Made by a program: the position numbers and the translations under genes | Assembly: GCA_005879255.1 (NCBI GenBank) | Contig: VBKY01000276.1 | Span: forward strand, 1-26,466 | Direction of reading: 5' to 3' | Length of the DNA: 26,466 bases | Source: Deltaproteobacteria bacterium | GTDB taxonomy: Bacteria; Desulfobacterota_B; Binatia; UBA9968 | The notes under the pieces: generated by a model | What the model was told of the DNA's origin: nothing | Seen by the model: only the letters and a program-made list of their open reading frames with translations | Database searches by the model: none | In this document: piece by piece, positions 7,400 through 15,410 of the stretch | How positions within the stretch are numbered: the stretch's first letter is position 1 | How the letters are laid out: each line of letters starts with the position of its first letter

Positions 7400-8467
7400 A
7401 TGAATTCTCTCTACCAAGGTATCAGCCAAGACATGAGGCCCAAAATAAACGTATCCCATAGCCGGGAAGCAGAAATTCTCAACCGGAAAATCATCCCCAA
7501 TCGTGTTGCGATTGCGATCTGGCAGACAGATCATTCACTTCTCTTCATTAATAATCACGCCGCACAATTAACTGGATTCGCGAATGCGGATCTTCCCGAA
7601 GCCTCCGCCCTTTGGGGTGAGCGAATCCATGTAGACGACAGAGCTACTTTCTCATCCTCGTGGGGAGAACTCCGGAAGGGAACGCGCCAAAGCACATGCG
7701 ACTATCGTTTCTTCCCAAAGCATTCTAAGACCGCCATTCGCCTCATGGAAGTGTCGGTTTTAACACCCGGCCTCCGGAATGGTCCGGAGCTTGTGGTCAG
7801 TGTCTATTTTAGGATTTCCGACCTGAGTGAAGAACCGAAACATAAGGAAATCGAGCGTGTCCTCCGGACCTTGCTGCATGAAATCCAAAATTACCTCCAC
7901 ATCGTAAAAATGGAAATCGAATTGTCTGAGTTGGGCTTGCAGAGCACGCTTGACGTGGCACGGCTTGCCAAAACGCTTTCTTCGGTGGCGCAAGTGCCGC
8001 GGGATATGCGTGACTACCTTGGCGCCAACGCGATGAGTATGACGATTGAGGATTTGGAAAGCATTCTCAAAAGAATCGTTCGCCGAGTACAAAACCAACT
8101 CCATCGGCAGAAAGCGAATCTTCGACTCGTTCAGCGTCGACCGCTTCCTCCAGTCGAAGTGGACAAGAACCAAATAGATGTGAGGAGACAGCCCTACGCC
8201 GAATTGAAAGTGAGTACAACCTCCGCGGAATCTATTGGAATCACCGTCTCTGACTCGTTGCGCTCTTTTGTACGAGTTGGGGAAAATCAAGTCGCGATCG
8301 GCCTCGACCTGGCTCGTGATATTCTTCGGCGTTACCACCGCCAGGTAACTTTTAGACAGGAAAACGCGAAGAAGGCAAGTGATAATCTGGATGAAGGATT
8401 TACCCAGCTGACGGACGGCCATATGCACTACAACGGAGGTCGGCAAGGCCTGCGCCCATCCAAGTAG
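7400..8467 (+). CDS. PAS domain / degenerate histidine-kinase-like sensor
   Basis: A cytosolic protein of about 355 residues without membrane helices. Residues about 33-137 form a PAS domain (AIAIWQTDHSLLFINNHAAQ, then WGERIHVDDRATF). A DHp-like helix follows with LLHEIQNYLHIVKMEIEL, whose H160 matches an H-box histidine. The region from about 250 should be the HATPase domain, but its N-box is missing between VDKNQID and AELKVST, the D-x-G-x-G loop reads DSLRS (about 285-289), and the GTGLGL loop reads IGLDLA (about 300-305). ATP binding is therefore unlikely. A TTG at 7376 extends the frame, and an ATG at 7433 is an alternative start; none has a strong ribosome site. The gene is 50 bases upstream of the NtrC-type regulator and probably co-transcribed. 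I infer a scaffold, phosphatase or phosphotransfer role rather than autokinase activity. Confidence 0.75.
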   Translation: MNSLYQGISQDMRPKINVSHSREAEILNRKIIPNRVAIAIWQTDHSLLFINNHAAQLTGFANADLPEASALWGERIHVDDRATFSSSWGELRKGTRQSTCDYRFFPKHSKTAIRLMEVSVLTPGLRNGPELVVSVYFRISDLSEEPKHKEIERVLRTLLHEIQNYLHIVKMEIELSELGLQSTLDVARLAKTLSSVAQVPRDMRDYLGANAMSMTIEDLESILKRIVRRVQNQLHRQKANLRLVQRRPLPPVEVDKNQIDVRRQPYAELKVSTTSAESIGITVSDSLRSFVRVGENQVAIGLDLARDILRRYHRQVTFRQENAKKASDNLDEGFTQLTDGHMHYNGGRQGLRPSK

Positions 8468-8517
8468 GCGAATGCCACATACCGAAAGGATCCAACACGT
8501 CCCCCGGAGAATTAATA

Positions 8518-9939
8518 GTGAGCAGTACCAACCCGATCTCACCCGCGGGGTCAAGCTCGATGGCCCATATTCTCGTCGTCGACGACGACCCGATCATTTG
8601 TCAGCAGCTGGAACGATTGTATGCTCTTAGCAACTACCGGGTGACCGTTGCTACTCAAGCGGAAAAAGCCCTAGAGCTGCTTGAGGATCAGGATGTTGAT
8701 CTCGTCGTCACGGATATCCACCTTCCCGGGATCAGCGGTGTTGAGCTTACGGACCGGATCTTGGTGAGGTGGGCTGACATTCCTGTGATAGTCATCACTG
8801 GTTTCGCCGAAATTGACGAAGCGGTGAACGTTCTCAAGCTTGGCGTCAGCGACTATATTGTCAAGCCCTTTGGCGCGGCGGCCATTCAGGAATCCACCCA
8901 GGTGGCTTTGCAGAAGGCGTCGCTCTTTGCCGAGATTCGCCGCCTTCGACGCACACTTAGGGAAAGATTCGAGTTTGGCGGCATAATAAGCAAGATGCCT
9001 GAAATGCACGGTGTATTTGAAACTATTCGAATGGTAGCGCCGACAGATAGTACGGTAATTGTAGAGGGCGAGACGGGGACTGGGAAAGAGTTGGTGGCGA
9101 GCGCGGTCCACCATTACAGTATGCGCCGGCAAGGTCCCTATGTCACGATCAATTGTGGCGGCTTGCCAGAGACGCTTCTTGAAAGCGAGCTATTCGGTTA
9201 TCAACGTGGTGCTTTTACGGGCGCAGATCAGGCAAAAGCAGGAAAAATCGAATTAGCAGATGGGGGCACGCTGTTCTTGGACGAAATAGAGAACATGCCT
9301 CTAAGTATGCAGGCGAAGTTATTGTTGGTCCTTAATGACAAGAGAGTTCAGCGCCTGGGGTCAAACCAATGGATGCACGTTGACATGCGAGTGATAGCGG
9401 CCAGCAATGTTCCGCTAAAAGAGCTATTGGCTCAGGGAAAAATGCGAAGAGACTTCTTTTACCGGATAAACGTCATCCGGATCCAGCTGCTTCCATTACG
9501 GCAGCGGCTGGACGACATACCGATATTGGTCGAGGATTTTCTGCGTCATCATCCCGATGCTCTCAAGAAAAGGATAACCGGAATATCGCCGAGCGCCCTT
9601 GCTTTACTTATGCGATATCATTGGCCGGGAAATATTCGAGAACTCCATAACGTTCTTGAGAAAGCGGTGATTTTAGCCAAAGCGCGAGTTCTAGATGTGA
9701 GAGATCTGGATGTGGACTTCACCGCGGACAATGGGGACCGGTACAAAAATTTGTTAACAGAGCTTCCTCTACACCATTGGATTCAAGAACAGGAAAAAGA
9801 ATACCTTATTAACCAGCTTAAGAGATTCCGAGGGAGAATAGATCGTACGGCAAAAAGTTGTGGAGTAGACGTGAGAACTCTTCACCGGAAACTGCAGCTT
9901 CACGGCCTCGATAAGAAAACCTTTAGCAGAGTGCCTTAG
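8518..9939 (+). CDS. NtrC-family sigma-54 dependent response regulator
   Basis: A complete 473-residue three-domain activator. The receiver (about 16-130) has D22-D24, the phospho-acceptor D66 in VVTDIHLPG, T94 and K116 (VKPF). The AAA+ domain has Walker A GETGTGKE at 184-191, the sigma-54 contacting loop GAFTGA at 231-236, Walker B TLFLDEIE around 251-258 and GNIREL at 371-376. The C-terminal Fis-type helix-turn-helix covers about 425-465 (RIDRTAKSCGVDVRTLHRKL). All catalytic and contact residues are intact. The GTG at 8518 has GGAG about nine bases upstream; the ATG at 8560 gives the more usual start just before HILVVDDDP. Once phosphorylated it would hydrolyse ATP to open sigma-54 promoters. 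Its partner is presumably the preceding PAS protein, although that protein looks unable to phosphorylate it. NtrC-type regulators often control exopolysaccharide loci, as here by position. Confidence 0.95.
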   Translation: MSSTNPISPAGSSSMAHILVVDDDPIICQQLERLYALSNYRVTVATQAEKALELLEDQDVDLVVTDIHLPGISGVELTDRILVRWADIPVIVITGFAEIDEAVNVLKLGVSDYIVKPFGAAAIQESTQVALQKASLFAEIRRLRRTLRERFEFGGIISKMPEMHGVFETIRMVAPTDSTVIVEGETGTGKELVASAVHHYSMRRQGPYVTINCGGLPETLLESELFGYQRGAFTGADQAKAGKIELADGGTLFLDEIENMPLSMQAKLLLVLNDKRVQRLGSNQWMHVDMRVIAASNVPLKELLAQGKMRRDFFYRINVIRIQLLPLRQRLDDIPILVEDFLRHHPDALKKRITGISPSALALLMRYHWPGNIRELHNVLEKAVILAKARVLDVRDLDVDFTADNGDRYKNLLTELPLHHWIQEQEKEYLINQLKRFRGRIDRTAKSCGVDVRTLHRKLQLHGLDKKTFSRVP

Positions 9940-10130
9940 ACGCGGTTCAGCAACTCCGTGAAGCCTCGACAGACCATTAGAAACACCTACCTAAGTTTTA
10001 TACGAGCTAAACAATAATCCCGAATCATTCTTAATCTAACTGACTCTGGCCGCCACTGCCTCTCGGACAACCCCGCCGCCTATCAGCCATCCCTCTTCTG
10101 CTACAGCCCTCGAAGTGTATGGATTATTTC

Positions 10131-10148
10131 ATTCCCACCAGTGGGAAT
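10131..10148. promoter_or_regulatory. Perfect palindrome ATTCCCAC-CA-GTGGGAAT
   Basis: Eight-base arms are separated by two bases. There is no following T-run, so a protein-binding site is more likely than a terminator. It lies about 300 bases upstream of the stand-alone receiver gene and 190 bases after the NtrC-type gene. No second copy was noticed in the window. Confidence 0.35.
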
Positions 10149-10211
10149 TCAGGCGGAGCTATAACTTCGGCGCTTGATTTGGTGAAGCTAAAAGGTCTTA
10201 CCTATGTTGTC

Positions 10212-10253
10212 AAAGTTACATACGCCCATGTTAGAAAAACTTACACACGCCCA
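10212..10253. repeat. Two imperfect direct repeats of 17 bases
   Basis: AAAGTTACATACGCCCA (10,212-10,228) and AAACTTACACACGCCCA (10,237-10,253) agree at 14 or 15 of 17 positions and start 25 bases apart. Both contain a TTACA core like the inverted repeats at 6371 and 7318-7342. The period is two to two and a half helical turns, compatible with tandem regulator sites. Function is unproven. Confidence 0.35.
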
Positions 10254-10413
10254 AAGACGGTTTTATCTAAGCGTGGTTTCCAGGGCGAAAGTGAATATGC
10301 ACCGATATAATTCGATTGGAATTAATTAGCAAATAAGGGCAGTTATTCATGATTCACTAACCAAAAAACATCTCGTCGTCGACGAGGTCCTAAGATTTTT
10401 TTTCCTCAGGGAG

Positions 10414-10430
10414 TTGGCATTTTTTATGCA
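10414..10430 (+). promoter_or_regulatory. Weak candidate -24/-12 (sigma-54) element before the receiver gene
   Basis: TTGGCATTTTTTATGCA has GG and GC at the correct 10-base separation and matches the -24 box TTGGCA, but the -12 box reads ATGCA and the conserved C-G after TTGGCA is replaced by T-T. Its predicted start point would fall about five bases before the GTG at 10,446, leaving no leader, so I regard it as a weak candidate. Confidence 0.25.
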
Positions 10431-10445
10431 TTAAAAGCCTTTTCC

Positions 10446-10832
10446 GTGAATGCAAAGATTCTTCTAATAGAAGATAACCTAGATCTGATCGAAATAATGC
10501 GGATGTATTTAACGCATCATGGATACACCGTTTTACTTGCGCAAAATGGATTTGAAGCGATCGAGACCGCCGGTTCTGAAATCCCCGATTTGGTCGTTAT
10601 GGACGTCATGCTCCAAGACATGGACGGGGTGCAAATCGCCTCGGAACTCCGAAAAGACGCGAAAACACGTCACATTCCAATCCTCGCATTGACGGCTAAA
10701 ACATTTAGTGACGAAATCATGCCAAACGTGTTTAACGATATTCTCAGAAAGCCTGCTAATCTTCATCAGTTCGATGCTAAAATTCAGAAACTTCTCAAGG
10801 AATTTGGCAGGAAACATCGCTCAAATCATTAA
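10446..10832 (+). CDS. Stand-alone receiver (CheY-like) response regulator
   Basis: A 128-residue protein consisting of one REC domain. ILLIEDN places the acidic pair at E9-D10. The phospho-acceptor is D53 in LVVMDVMLQD, the switch threonine is T83 in ALTAK and the conserved lysine is K102 in ILRKPA, so it should be phosphorylatable. There is no output domain, which means it acts by protein contact or as a phosphorelay intermediate. The GTG start has no visible Shine-Dalgarno but is required to include the first beta strand. It lies 500 bases after the NtrC-type gene on the same strand and ends at the edge of the IS remnant. The kinase partner is unknown; the PAS protein upstream is one candidate. 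Confidence 0.88.
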   Translation: MNAKILLIEDNLDLIEIMRMYLTHHGYTVLLAQNGFEAIETAGSEIPDLVVMDVMLQDMDGVQIASELRKDAKTRHIPILALTAKTFSDEIMPNVFNDILRKPANLHQFDAKIQKLLKEFGRKHRSNH

Positions 10833-10861
10833 TTCAAACTTTCCGCCGTAAAGCGTTGAGT

Positions 10862-11850
10862 TTTCTGATGACTCACGCGGAGTCGTCAGCTTCTCCCAAT
10901 TCTCCACCACCGTCTTGACCGCTTTGGGATTGTGCCGAAACGCTTGCTCGAATTTCTTTCGTTCCTTCAACGCCTCCTGCTGGCTGTCGCCATAACATCA
11001 TAGCAGCAAGATGCAGCTTGGCTTGAGCCTGCTCTTTGTGGCTCACCGCGTCCATCACGTTGAGCAGCTTGTGATTCCAGCACAGCTGCTCCTGAGCCTG
11101 TGGATAAACCTCTCCAACCCTAGCCCATAATCCCAGGTTCCCATCGCCGACGAACAGCCTGGCGCTTTTCACCCTCGCACTTTCAATTGCCGCAGCACCA
11201 AAGCACACGACTCCCTGCTCTCGCGATACCGGGCTCCAAGGCCAAAAATCGTTTGCTGCCATCTCTCTGAACCCCGATCACCACCAACAACGCTGCCTTC
11301 TCCTTACCCAGCCTAGCTTTCACATAGATCCCATCTGCCCAAAGGTAGGCCCCGTCCGCTTCTTTTGATCGCTCTTCCACTGCTCGTATTCTCCTTGCCA
11401 CTTCTCCTTAAGCCGCTGTAACCACGATGCCGATAGGGGTGCTCCTTCTCTCAGCAGCCCTCTCAGTGCCAATTCAAAATCTCCACTGGCCAACCCGTGA
11501 AGATAAAGCTCCGGTACCAGGTCGCGTACCTCTTCGGTCTGTCGCTTGAACAACGGTAACACCATGGACTCAAACCGCTCATCCAAATTTCTCACCCGCG
11601 GCCGGCGAATCTCGATGGTCCCCAGACTCAATGACGTCTCTTCTTGCCGTAGCCATTTCGGTACCCGAGTTGTTCCTTAGGATTATCTCTGCGCTCGCTT
11701 TTCTCTCGCCCCAACCATTCCGTCACTTCCTGCTCCAACAGATCTTGCAAGTACTCTCGGATCTTTGCCCGAGCAAACTCCTCCACCTCATCGTAGAAAT
11801 TTCCCTTTGATTCATTTGCCCCAACAGGTTTCTATTTTCATCGGCGTATC
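10862..11850 (-). mobile_element. IS256-family (mutator-type) transposase remnant, broken in several places
   Basis: Reading leftward from about 11,850, the family's segments appear in order but in different frames. DEVEEFARAKIREYLQDLLE, VTEWLGREKSERR and GYRNGYGKKRR form the N-terminus. After a frame change at about 11,630 come GTIEIRRPRVRNLDERFESM and LPLFKRQTEEVRDL. Then, in a further frame, AYLWADGIYVKARLGKEKAA carries the first catalytic aspartate, and LFVGDGNLGLWARVGEVYPQ with QLCWNHKLLNVMD carries the second aspartate region. A last frame gives KAFRHNP-like residues matching 'F...Y..KA' before the similarity stops around 10,870. The roughly 100 C-terminal residues with the third acid (normally in TTNPIES) are missing. 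At least three frame changes and a truncation mean it cannot make transposase. Terminal inverted repeats and target duplications were not identified. It lies between the receiver gene and tRNA-Arg, at the boundary of accessory and core DNA. Confidence 0.85.
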
Positions 11851-11947
11851 CTTTCTCTGCCGGCTCCAACAGGCAGCCTTTCGTTTCAAAGTTCACGAAA
11901 GGGTACGCCTACCTATTGGAATCTGTTATTAGGGAATTTTTTGACGT

Positions 11948-12022
11948 TGGTGCGCCCGCCGAGAATCGAACTCGGACTTAGGGTTCCGGAGACCCTCGTG
12001 ATATCCCTTTCACTACGGGCGC
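11948..12022 (-). tRNA. tRNA-Arg(CCG)
   Basis: On the minus strand the acceptor GCGCCCG pairs with CGGGCGC, followed by discriminator A and an encoded CCA. The D stem is GTGA/TCAC with GG in the loop. The anticodon arm AGGGT-CTCCGGA-ACCCT places CCG at 34-36. The T arm is CCGAG-TTCGATT-CTCGG. All stems pair fully, so it should be functional. It sits next to the IS256 remnant, and such tRNA ends are common boundaries of acquired DNA. Confidence 0.96.
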
Positions 12023-12052
12023 GTGGCAATTTTTTTACCACTGGGTCGTGAC

Positions 12053-12858
12053 TCAGTCAACGTGCTTGTGCGCGGCCTCGCTCGCGATCTGCGCCATTTC
12101 GCCATGGATGATGCCGTTCGAAGCTAATGTCTCGTCGCCCCAAATCGAAAACTCCTTGCCGAAAAAGTCGCTGAGTCTGCCCCCTGCTTCTGCGACGATC
12201 AAAGCTCCAGCCGCGATATCCCAGGGCTTGAGTTTTAGTTCCCAAAAACCGTCAAGCCGCCCGCATGCTACGTAGCAAAGATCGAGCGCCGCTGAACCGT
12301 TACGACGAATTCCCTGACAGCGCGTCATGAATGCTTTGAAAAAAGTCAGATAGAAATCTGCTTTCTCCCGACGATCGTAGGGAAATCCGTGGCGAGTAGC
12401 GCCCTATCCAATTCGTTGACAACCGAGGTGCGAAGCCGATCGCCATTGAGCGTTGCGCCTTGACCGCTGACCGCTCTGAAGCACTCGCGATGCAGCGGAT
12501 CGTAGACTAGCCCCAAAATCACTTGGCCGCTCTGTTCAAGAGCGATTGAGATCGAGACTTGCGGGTATCCATGCGCGAAATTGGTCGTGCCGTCCAAGGG
12601 ATCAACGATCCAGCGGTATTCATGCTCCTTGCCTTCGAGGTCCGTTTCTTCTTCCGCCAGGATCGAGTGATTGGAAAAATTTTGCCGGATTACCTCAATG
12701 ATTTTCCTTTCGCAATCTCGATCCACCGTCGTCACTAGGTCGATCGCGCCCTTGTAGTCGATCGTCTTCGATTGCTGCCAGTTTCCGCGGATGATTTCAC
12801 CCGCCGCATTGGCCGCGTCCCATGCCGTTCCGAGAAATTGCATGATGTCGCCCGTCAT
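12053..12858 (-). pseudogene. suhB: Inositol monophosphatase family protein, one frameshift
   Basis: Both frames together cover a full-length IMPase-family phosphatase of about 268 residues, which removes phosphate from myo-inositol-1-phosphate or related sugars; SuhB homologues also act in rRNA transcription in E. coli. The first frame (12,346-12,858) has the Mg2+ ligands ILAEEE (E70) and WIVDPLDGTTNFAHG (D86, D89). The second (12,053-12,328) has KPWDIAAGALIVAEAGGRLS, which holds the last metal-binding aspartate. At about 12,375-12,385 one base is missing: adding it would give DFPYDRREKADFYLTFFKAF, which bridges the two parts. All motifs on both sides are intact, so either the mutation is very recent or it is a sequencing/assembly error. 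The start at 12,858 or 12,843 leaves only 43-58 bases to the divergent ispE. It could also act as CysQ/FBPase-like. Confidence 0.85.
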
Positions 12859-12901
12859 CGCTACTTCGCAAATTTGCTGCAGCTATGTTAGCTAATGGCG
12901 C

Positions 12902-13771
12902 GTGAAGATTCGAGCGCCGGCGAAAATCAATTTGAGCTTGCGCGTCGTCGGCAAGCGTCGAGACGGCTACCATCTGCTCGACACGATCATGGTGCCGGTG
13001 TCGCTTTACGACGAAATCGAAATTCGCAAGATTACGCCGACAAGCGAAAAAAAAAAGGCGGCCGATGGACTGATTAGAGTGACCTGTGATCACCCTTTGG
13101 CGCCTGGTGGTGAAAAGAACATCGCCTATCGCGCCGCGCGAGTGGTGATGCAGTGGGCCAGAAGCGAGCAGCCGGTTCACATCCATATTCGCAAGCACAT
13201 ACCAGTCGGCGCGGGATTGGGGGGAGGTAGCACCGACGCGGCGGCGACATTGATTGGCCTCAATCGGCTGCTGCGACTACGGCTGTCTGCGGCAAAGCTT
13301 GAAAGAATGGCGCTATCAGTGGGTGCCGATGTGCCATTCTTTATCCGGGCTCGGCCCGCACGAGCGCGGGGAATTGGCGAGCGACTCTATCCAATTCGAA
13401 AATTGGCGCGTTTTTGGTTGGTCATTGTCTATCCGGGATTTCCCGTTTCGACCGCTCGAGTGTTCAACAATTATCGCGCAACGTTGACAAAATCTCTTGT
13501 AAATACTAGCATCCCGTCTTCGCTCAAGAGTTTCGATAAACTCCCAGGCCTACTGTTTAACGATCTGGAAAGCGTGACCTTCGGCTGTTATCCAAGACTT
13601 AGTTTAATCAAGGCGAGACTCTTGCATGAAGGGGCAGCGGGGAGTTTAATGTCAGGTAGCGGCTCGTCCGTGTTTGGTGTTTTTGCTTCGAAGCGTCAGG
13701 CGGCAAGAGCTCTGCGTCGGTTGGGGAAAGAGGAGGGGGCCACAGCGTTTTTGGTACATGCGCTGAGTTAA
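12902..13771 (+). CDS. ispE: 4-diphosphocytidyl-2-C-methyl-D-erythritol kinase
   Basis: A complete 289-residue GHMP kinase. It phosphorylates the 2-hydroxyl of CDP-methylerythritol with ATP, the fourth step of the non-mevalonate isoprenoid pathway, in the cytosol. RAPAKINLSLRV at the N-terminus carries the K8-N10 pair typical of IspE, and RRDGYHLLDTIM follows. The glycine-rich phosphate loop is PVGAGLGGGSTDAAATL at 101-117, and GSLMSGSGSSVFGVF around 247-261 is the C-terminal GHMP motif. Length and motifs match the family. The start is GTG with a weak ribosome site. It is divergent from suhB and 68 bases upstream of spoVG, the order seen in many Deltaproteobacteria. Confidence 0.96.
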   Translation: MKIRAPAKINLSLRVVGKRRDGYHLLDTIMVPVSLYDEIEIRKITPTSEKKKAADGLIRVTCDHPLAPGGEKNIAYRAARVVMQWARSEQPVHIHIRKHIPVGAGLGGGSTDAAATLIGLNRLLRLRLSAAKLERMALSVGADVPFFIRARPARARGIGERLYPIRKLARFWLVIVYPGFPVSTARVFNNYRATLTKSLVNTSIPSSLKSFDKLPGLLFNDLESVTFGCYPRLSLIKARLLHEGAAGSLMSGSGSSVFGVFASKRQAARALRRLGKEEGATAFLVHALS

Positions 13772-13839
13772 ATATTCAGTCAAGAAGCCTATAGTAATCG
13801 CCAGCAACGCATCTGGCTCGTCCTAGAATGGGGGTCCCT

Positions 13840-14127
13840 ATGCAAGTTACAGAAGTTAGGGTCTTTCCTGTCGATGAAGATAAACTAAGGGCTTATGTTA
13901 CCATCACTCTAGATCACTGCTTCGTGATCCGGGATTTAAAGATCATCCATGGCGCTACTGGGTTTTTCGTCTCGATGCCCAGCAAAAAACGCAAAGACGG
14001 AACCTATAAGGATATCGCTCATCCGATCAACAATGAGACGCGAAGAATGATCGAGGAGAAAATCATCGCTGAATATCATAAGGTCCTTGCCGAAGGTAGC
14101 AGCTCGAAACCTCTCGAAGACGATTGA
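13840..14127 (+). CDS. spoVG: SpoVG family nucleic-acid-binding regulator
   Basis: A protein of 95 residues. MQVTEVRVFPVDEDKLRAYV followed by ITLDHCFVIRDLKIIHG and GFFVSMPSKKRKDGTYKDIA is the SpoVG signature, and the basic S-K-K-R-K-D-G segment is the nucleic-acid-binding surface. SpoVG binds DNA and RNA and was named for sporulation in Bacillus, but it is widespread in non-sporulating bacteria including delta-proteobacterial relatives. I choose the ATG at 13,840 because GGGGG lies about eight bases before it; the in-frame ATG at 13,828 overlaps that site. The acidic, variable tail (LEDD) is normal. It stands between ispE and tRNA-Gln and is probably part of the ispE transcript. Confidence 0.95.
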   Translation: MQVTEVRVFPVDEDKLRAYVTITLDHCFVIRDLKIIHGATGFFVSMPSKKRKDGTYKDIAHPINNETRRMIEEKIIAEYHKVLAEGSSSKPLEDD

Positions 14128-14176
14128 ACCCCTATTCTGCGCAGGTCGATGAACTTCTCGCGGAGAAGTTCGGGGA

Positions 14177-14250
14177 TGGGCGGTCGCCAAGTGGTAAGGC
14201 CCCGGACTTTGGATCCGGTATCGAAGGTTCGAATCCTTCCCGCCCAGCCA
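14177..14250 (+). tRNA. tRNA-Gln(TTG)
   Basis: The acceptor TGGGCGG pairs with CCGCCCA, followed by discriminator G and an encoded CCA. The D arm is GCCA/AGGC-like with GG in the loop (GTGGTA). The anticodon arm CCGGA-CTTTGGA-TCCGG gives TTG at 34-36. The T arm is GAAGG-TTCGAAT-CCTTC. It lies between spoVG and prs, the arrangement common in Deltaproteobacteria. Confidence 0.97.
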
Positions 14251-14444
14251 GTTCAAACCAATTAGACTGGCAGAGATTAGTTGTGATATGTTTTTCAGAG
14301 CGCTGTTCATTCAGGGATGACGGCGCTCAGCGTTTTGGATAATCGCGCGGTCGAGCAGGTTGGCGGCTGGTCCAAGGTAACAACAGCGACGTCAAGGTTC
14401 AAAAAGAGAGTTAAAAGACAACCACAAAGCGAAGAGCATGGTGC

Positions 14445-15392
14445 ATGCACACTGCCGAACTGAAGATATTCGCCGGTAACTCCAATCCGCCTTTAGCCGC
14501 AGAGATCAGCCAGTATCTCAAGGTACCGCTGGGAAAAGCCACGGTAGAAACCTTCAGCGATGGCGAGAGCAAAATAGAGATCAAAGAGAACGTCCGCGGC
14601 GCGGATGTCTTCGTGCTCCAGTCCACCTCTGCGCCGGGCAATGACAATTTGATGGAACTTTTGCTTATGCTCGATGCGTTCAAGCGCGCCTCGGCCATGC
14701 GCATTACCGCGGTCATGCCCTATTACGGATACGCGCGCCAAGACCGTAAAGTCGTGCCGCGCGTGCCCATCAGCGCCAAACTGGTCGCCGATCTGATCAC
14801 AACCGCCGGTGCGTCGCGCATGCTTACCATGGATCTTCACTCTGGGCAGATTCAAGGGTTTTTCGATATCCCGGTGGACAATGTATACGCTACCCCGGTG
14901 CTGCTCGAGTATTTGAAAAAGCAGTTAGATCACAACGAGGTGACGATTGTTTCGCCAGATGCCGGCGGCGTCGAGCGAGCGCGCGCCATCGCTACGCGGT
15001 TGGACGCGTCGCTCGCAATCATCGATAAACGCCGAGTCGGGCCAAACGTGGTTGCCGAGATGAACATCATCGGCGATGTCGGCGATCGCGTGGCTATTTT
15101 GGTCGACGATATGGTCGATACGGCTGGGACCTTGGCGATGGCCGCGGGAGCGCTGAAACGAGAAGGGGCAAAAAGAATCCTCGGCTGCTGCACTCATCCG
15201 GTATTATCCGGCCCGGCGATCAAGCAGATCGAAGAGTGCCCGCTCGAAGAATTGATCGTCACCAACACAATCCCATTGGGTACGCAAGCGCAGAGCTGCC
15301 GCAAGATTAAAACTTTATCGGTGGCGCATTTGATCGGCGAGGCGATCCGCCGCACCCACGAGGAAGAGTCCATCAGTTCTCTGTTCGTCTAG
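14445..15392 (+). CDS. prs: Ribose-phosphate pyrophosphokinase (PRPP synthase)
   Basis: A complete 315-residue class I PRPP synthase, which transfers pyrophosphate from ATP to ribose-5-phosphate to make PRPP for nucleotide, histidine and tryptophan synthesis. [14 protein letters not shown] and SDGESKIEI are N-terminal family motifs. The ATP site includes YGYARQDRK (about 95-102) and H131 in [27 protein letters not shown] (about 170-183) is conserved, and the PRPP-binding loop is [14 protein letters not shown] at 217-230. The ATG at 14,445 has only a weak ribosome site, and a GTG four bases earlier is out of frame. It is followed 18 bases later by rplY and is probably co-transcribed with it and pth. 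Confidence 0.97.
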   Translation: MHTAELKIFAGNSNPPLAAEISQYLKVPLGKATVETFSDGESKIEIKENVRGADVFVLQSTSAPGNDNLMELLLMLDAFKRASAMRITAVMPYYGYARQDRKVVPRVPISAKLVADLITTAGASRMLTMDLHSGQIQGFFDIPVDNVYATPVLLEYLKKQLDHNEVTIVSPDAGGVERARAIATRLDASLAIIDKRRVGPNVVAEMNIIGDVGDRVAILVDDMVDTAGTLAMAAGALKREGAKRILGCCTHPVLSGPAIKQIEECPLEELIVTNTIPLGTQAQSCRKIKTLSVAHLIGEAIRRTHEEESISSLFV

Positions 15393-15410
15393 TAAGAGGA
15401 GGAAGGTGCC

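Larger units (their letters stand above)
9940..10445. other. Intergenic region between two response-regulator genes
   Basis: No gene is supported in these 506 bases; a 63-codon frame at 10,119-10,310 has no family resemblance and no ribosome site. The region contains the perfect palindrome at 10,131-10,148, two copies of a 17-base sequence at 10,212-10,253 and the palindrome CTCGTCG-T-CGACGAG near 10,371. The density of such motifs suggests a control region for the downstream receiver gene. Confidence 0.45.

Noticed and set aside
7971..7990. TGGCACGGCTTGCC inside the kinase-like gene
   Set aside because: The spacing between the -24 and -12 boxes is two bases short and it lies in coding sequence.
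10119..10310. 63-codon frame between the two response-regulator genes
   Set aside because: No Shine-Dalgarno or family similarity, and it overlaps the palindrome and direct repeats that better explain the region.
11877..11902. CCTTTCGT/ACGAAAGG inverted repeat beside the IS256 remnant, as an IS end
   Set aside because: Both arms lie on the same side of the transposase and no matching copy was found at the other end, so it is not a terminal inverted repeat pair.
14299..14340. GAGCGC...GCGCTC inverted repeat after tRNA-Gln
   Set aside because: The six-base stem with a loop of about 20 bases and only a short T-run is too weak to call a terminator.
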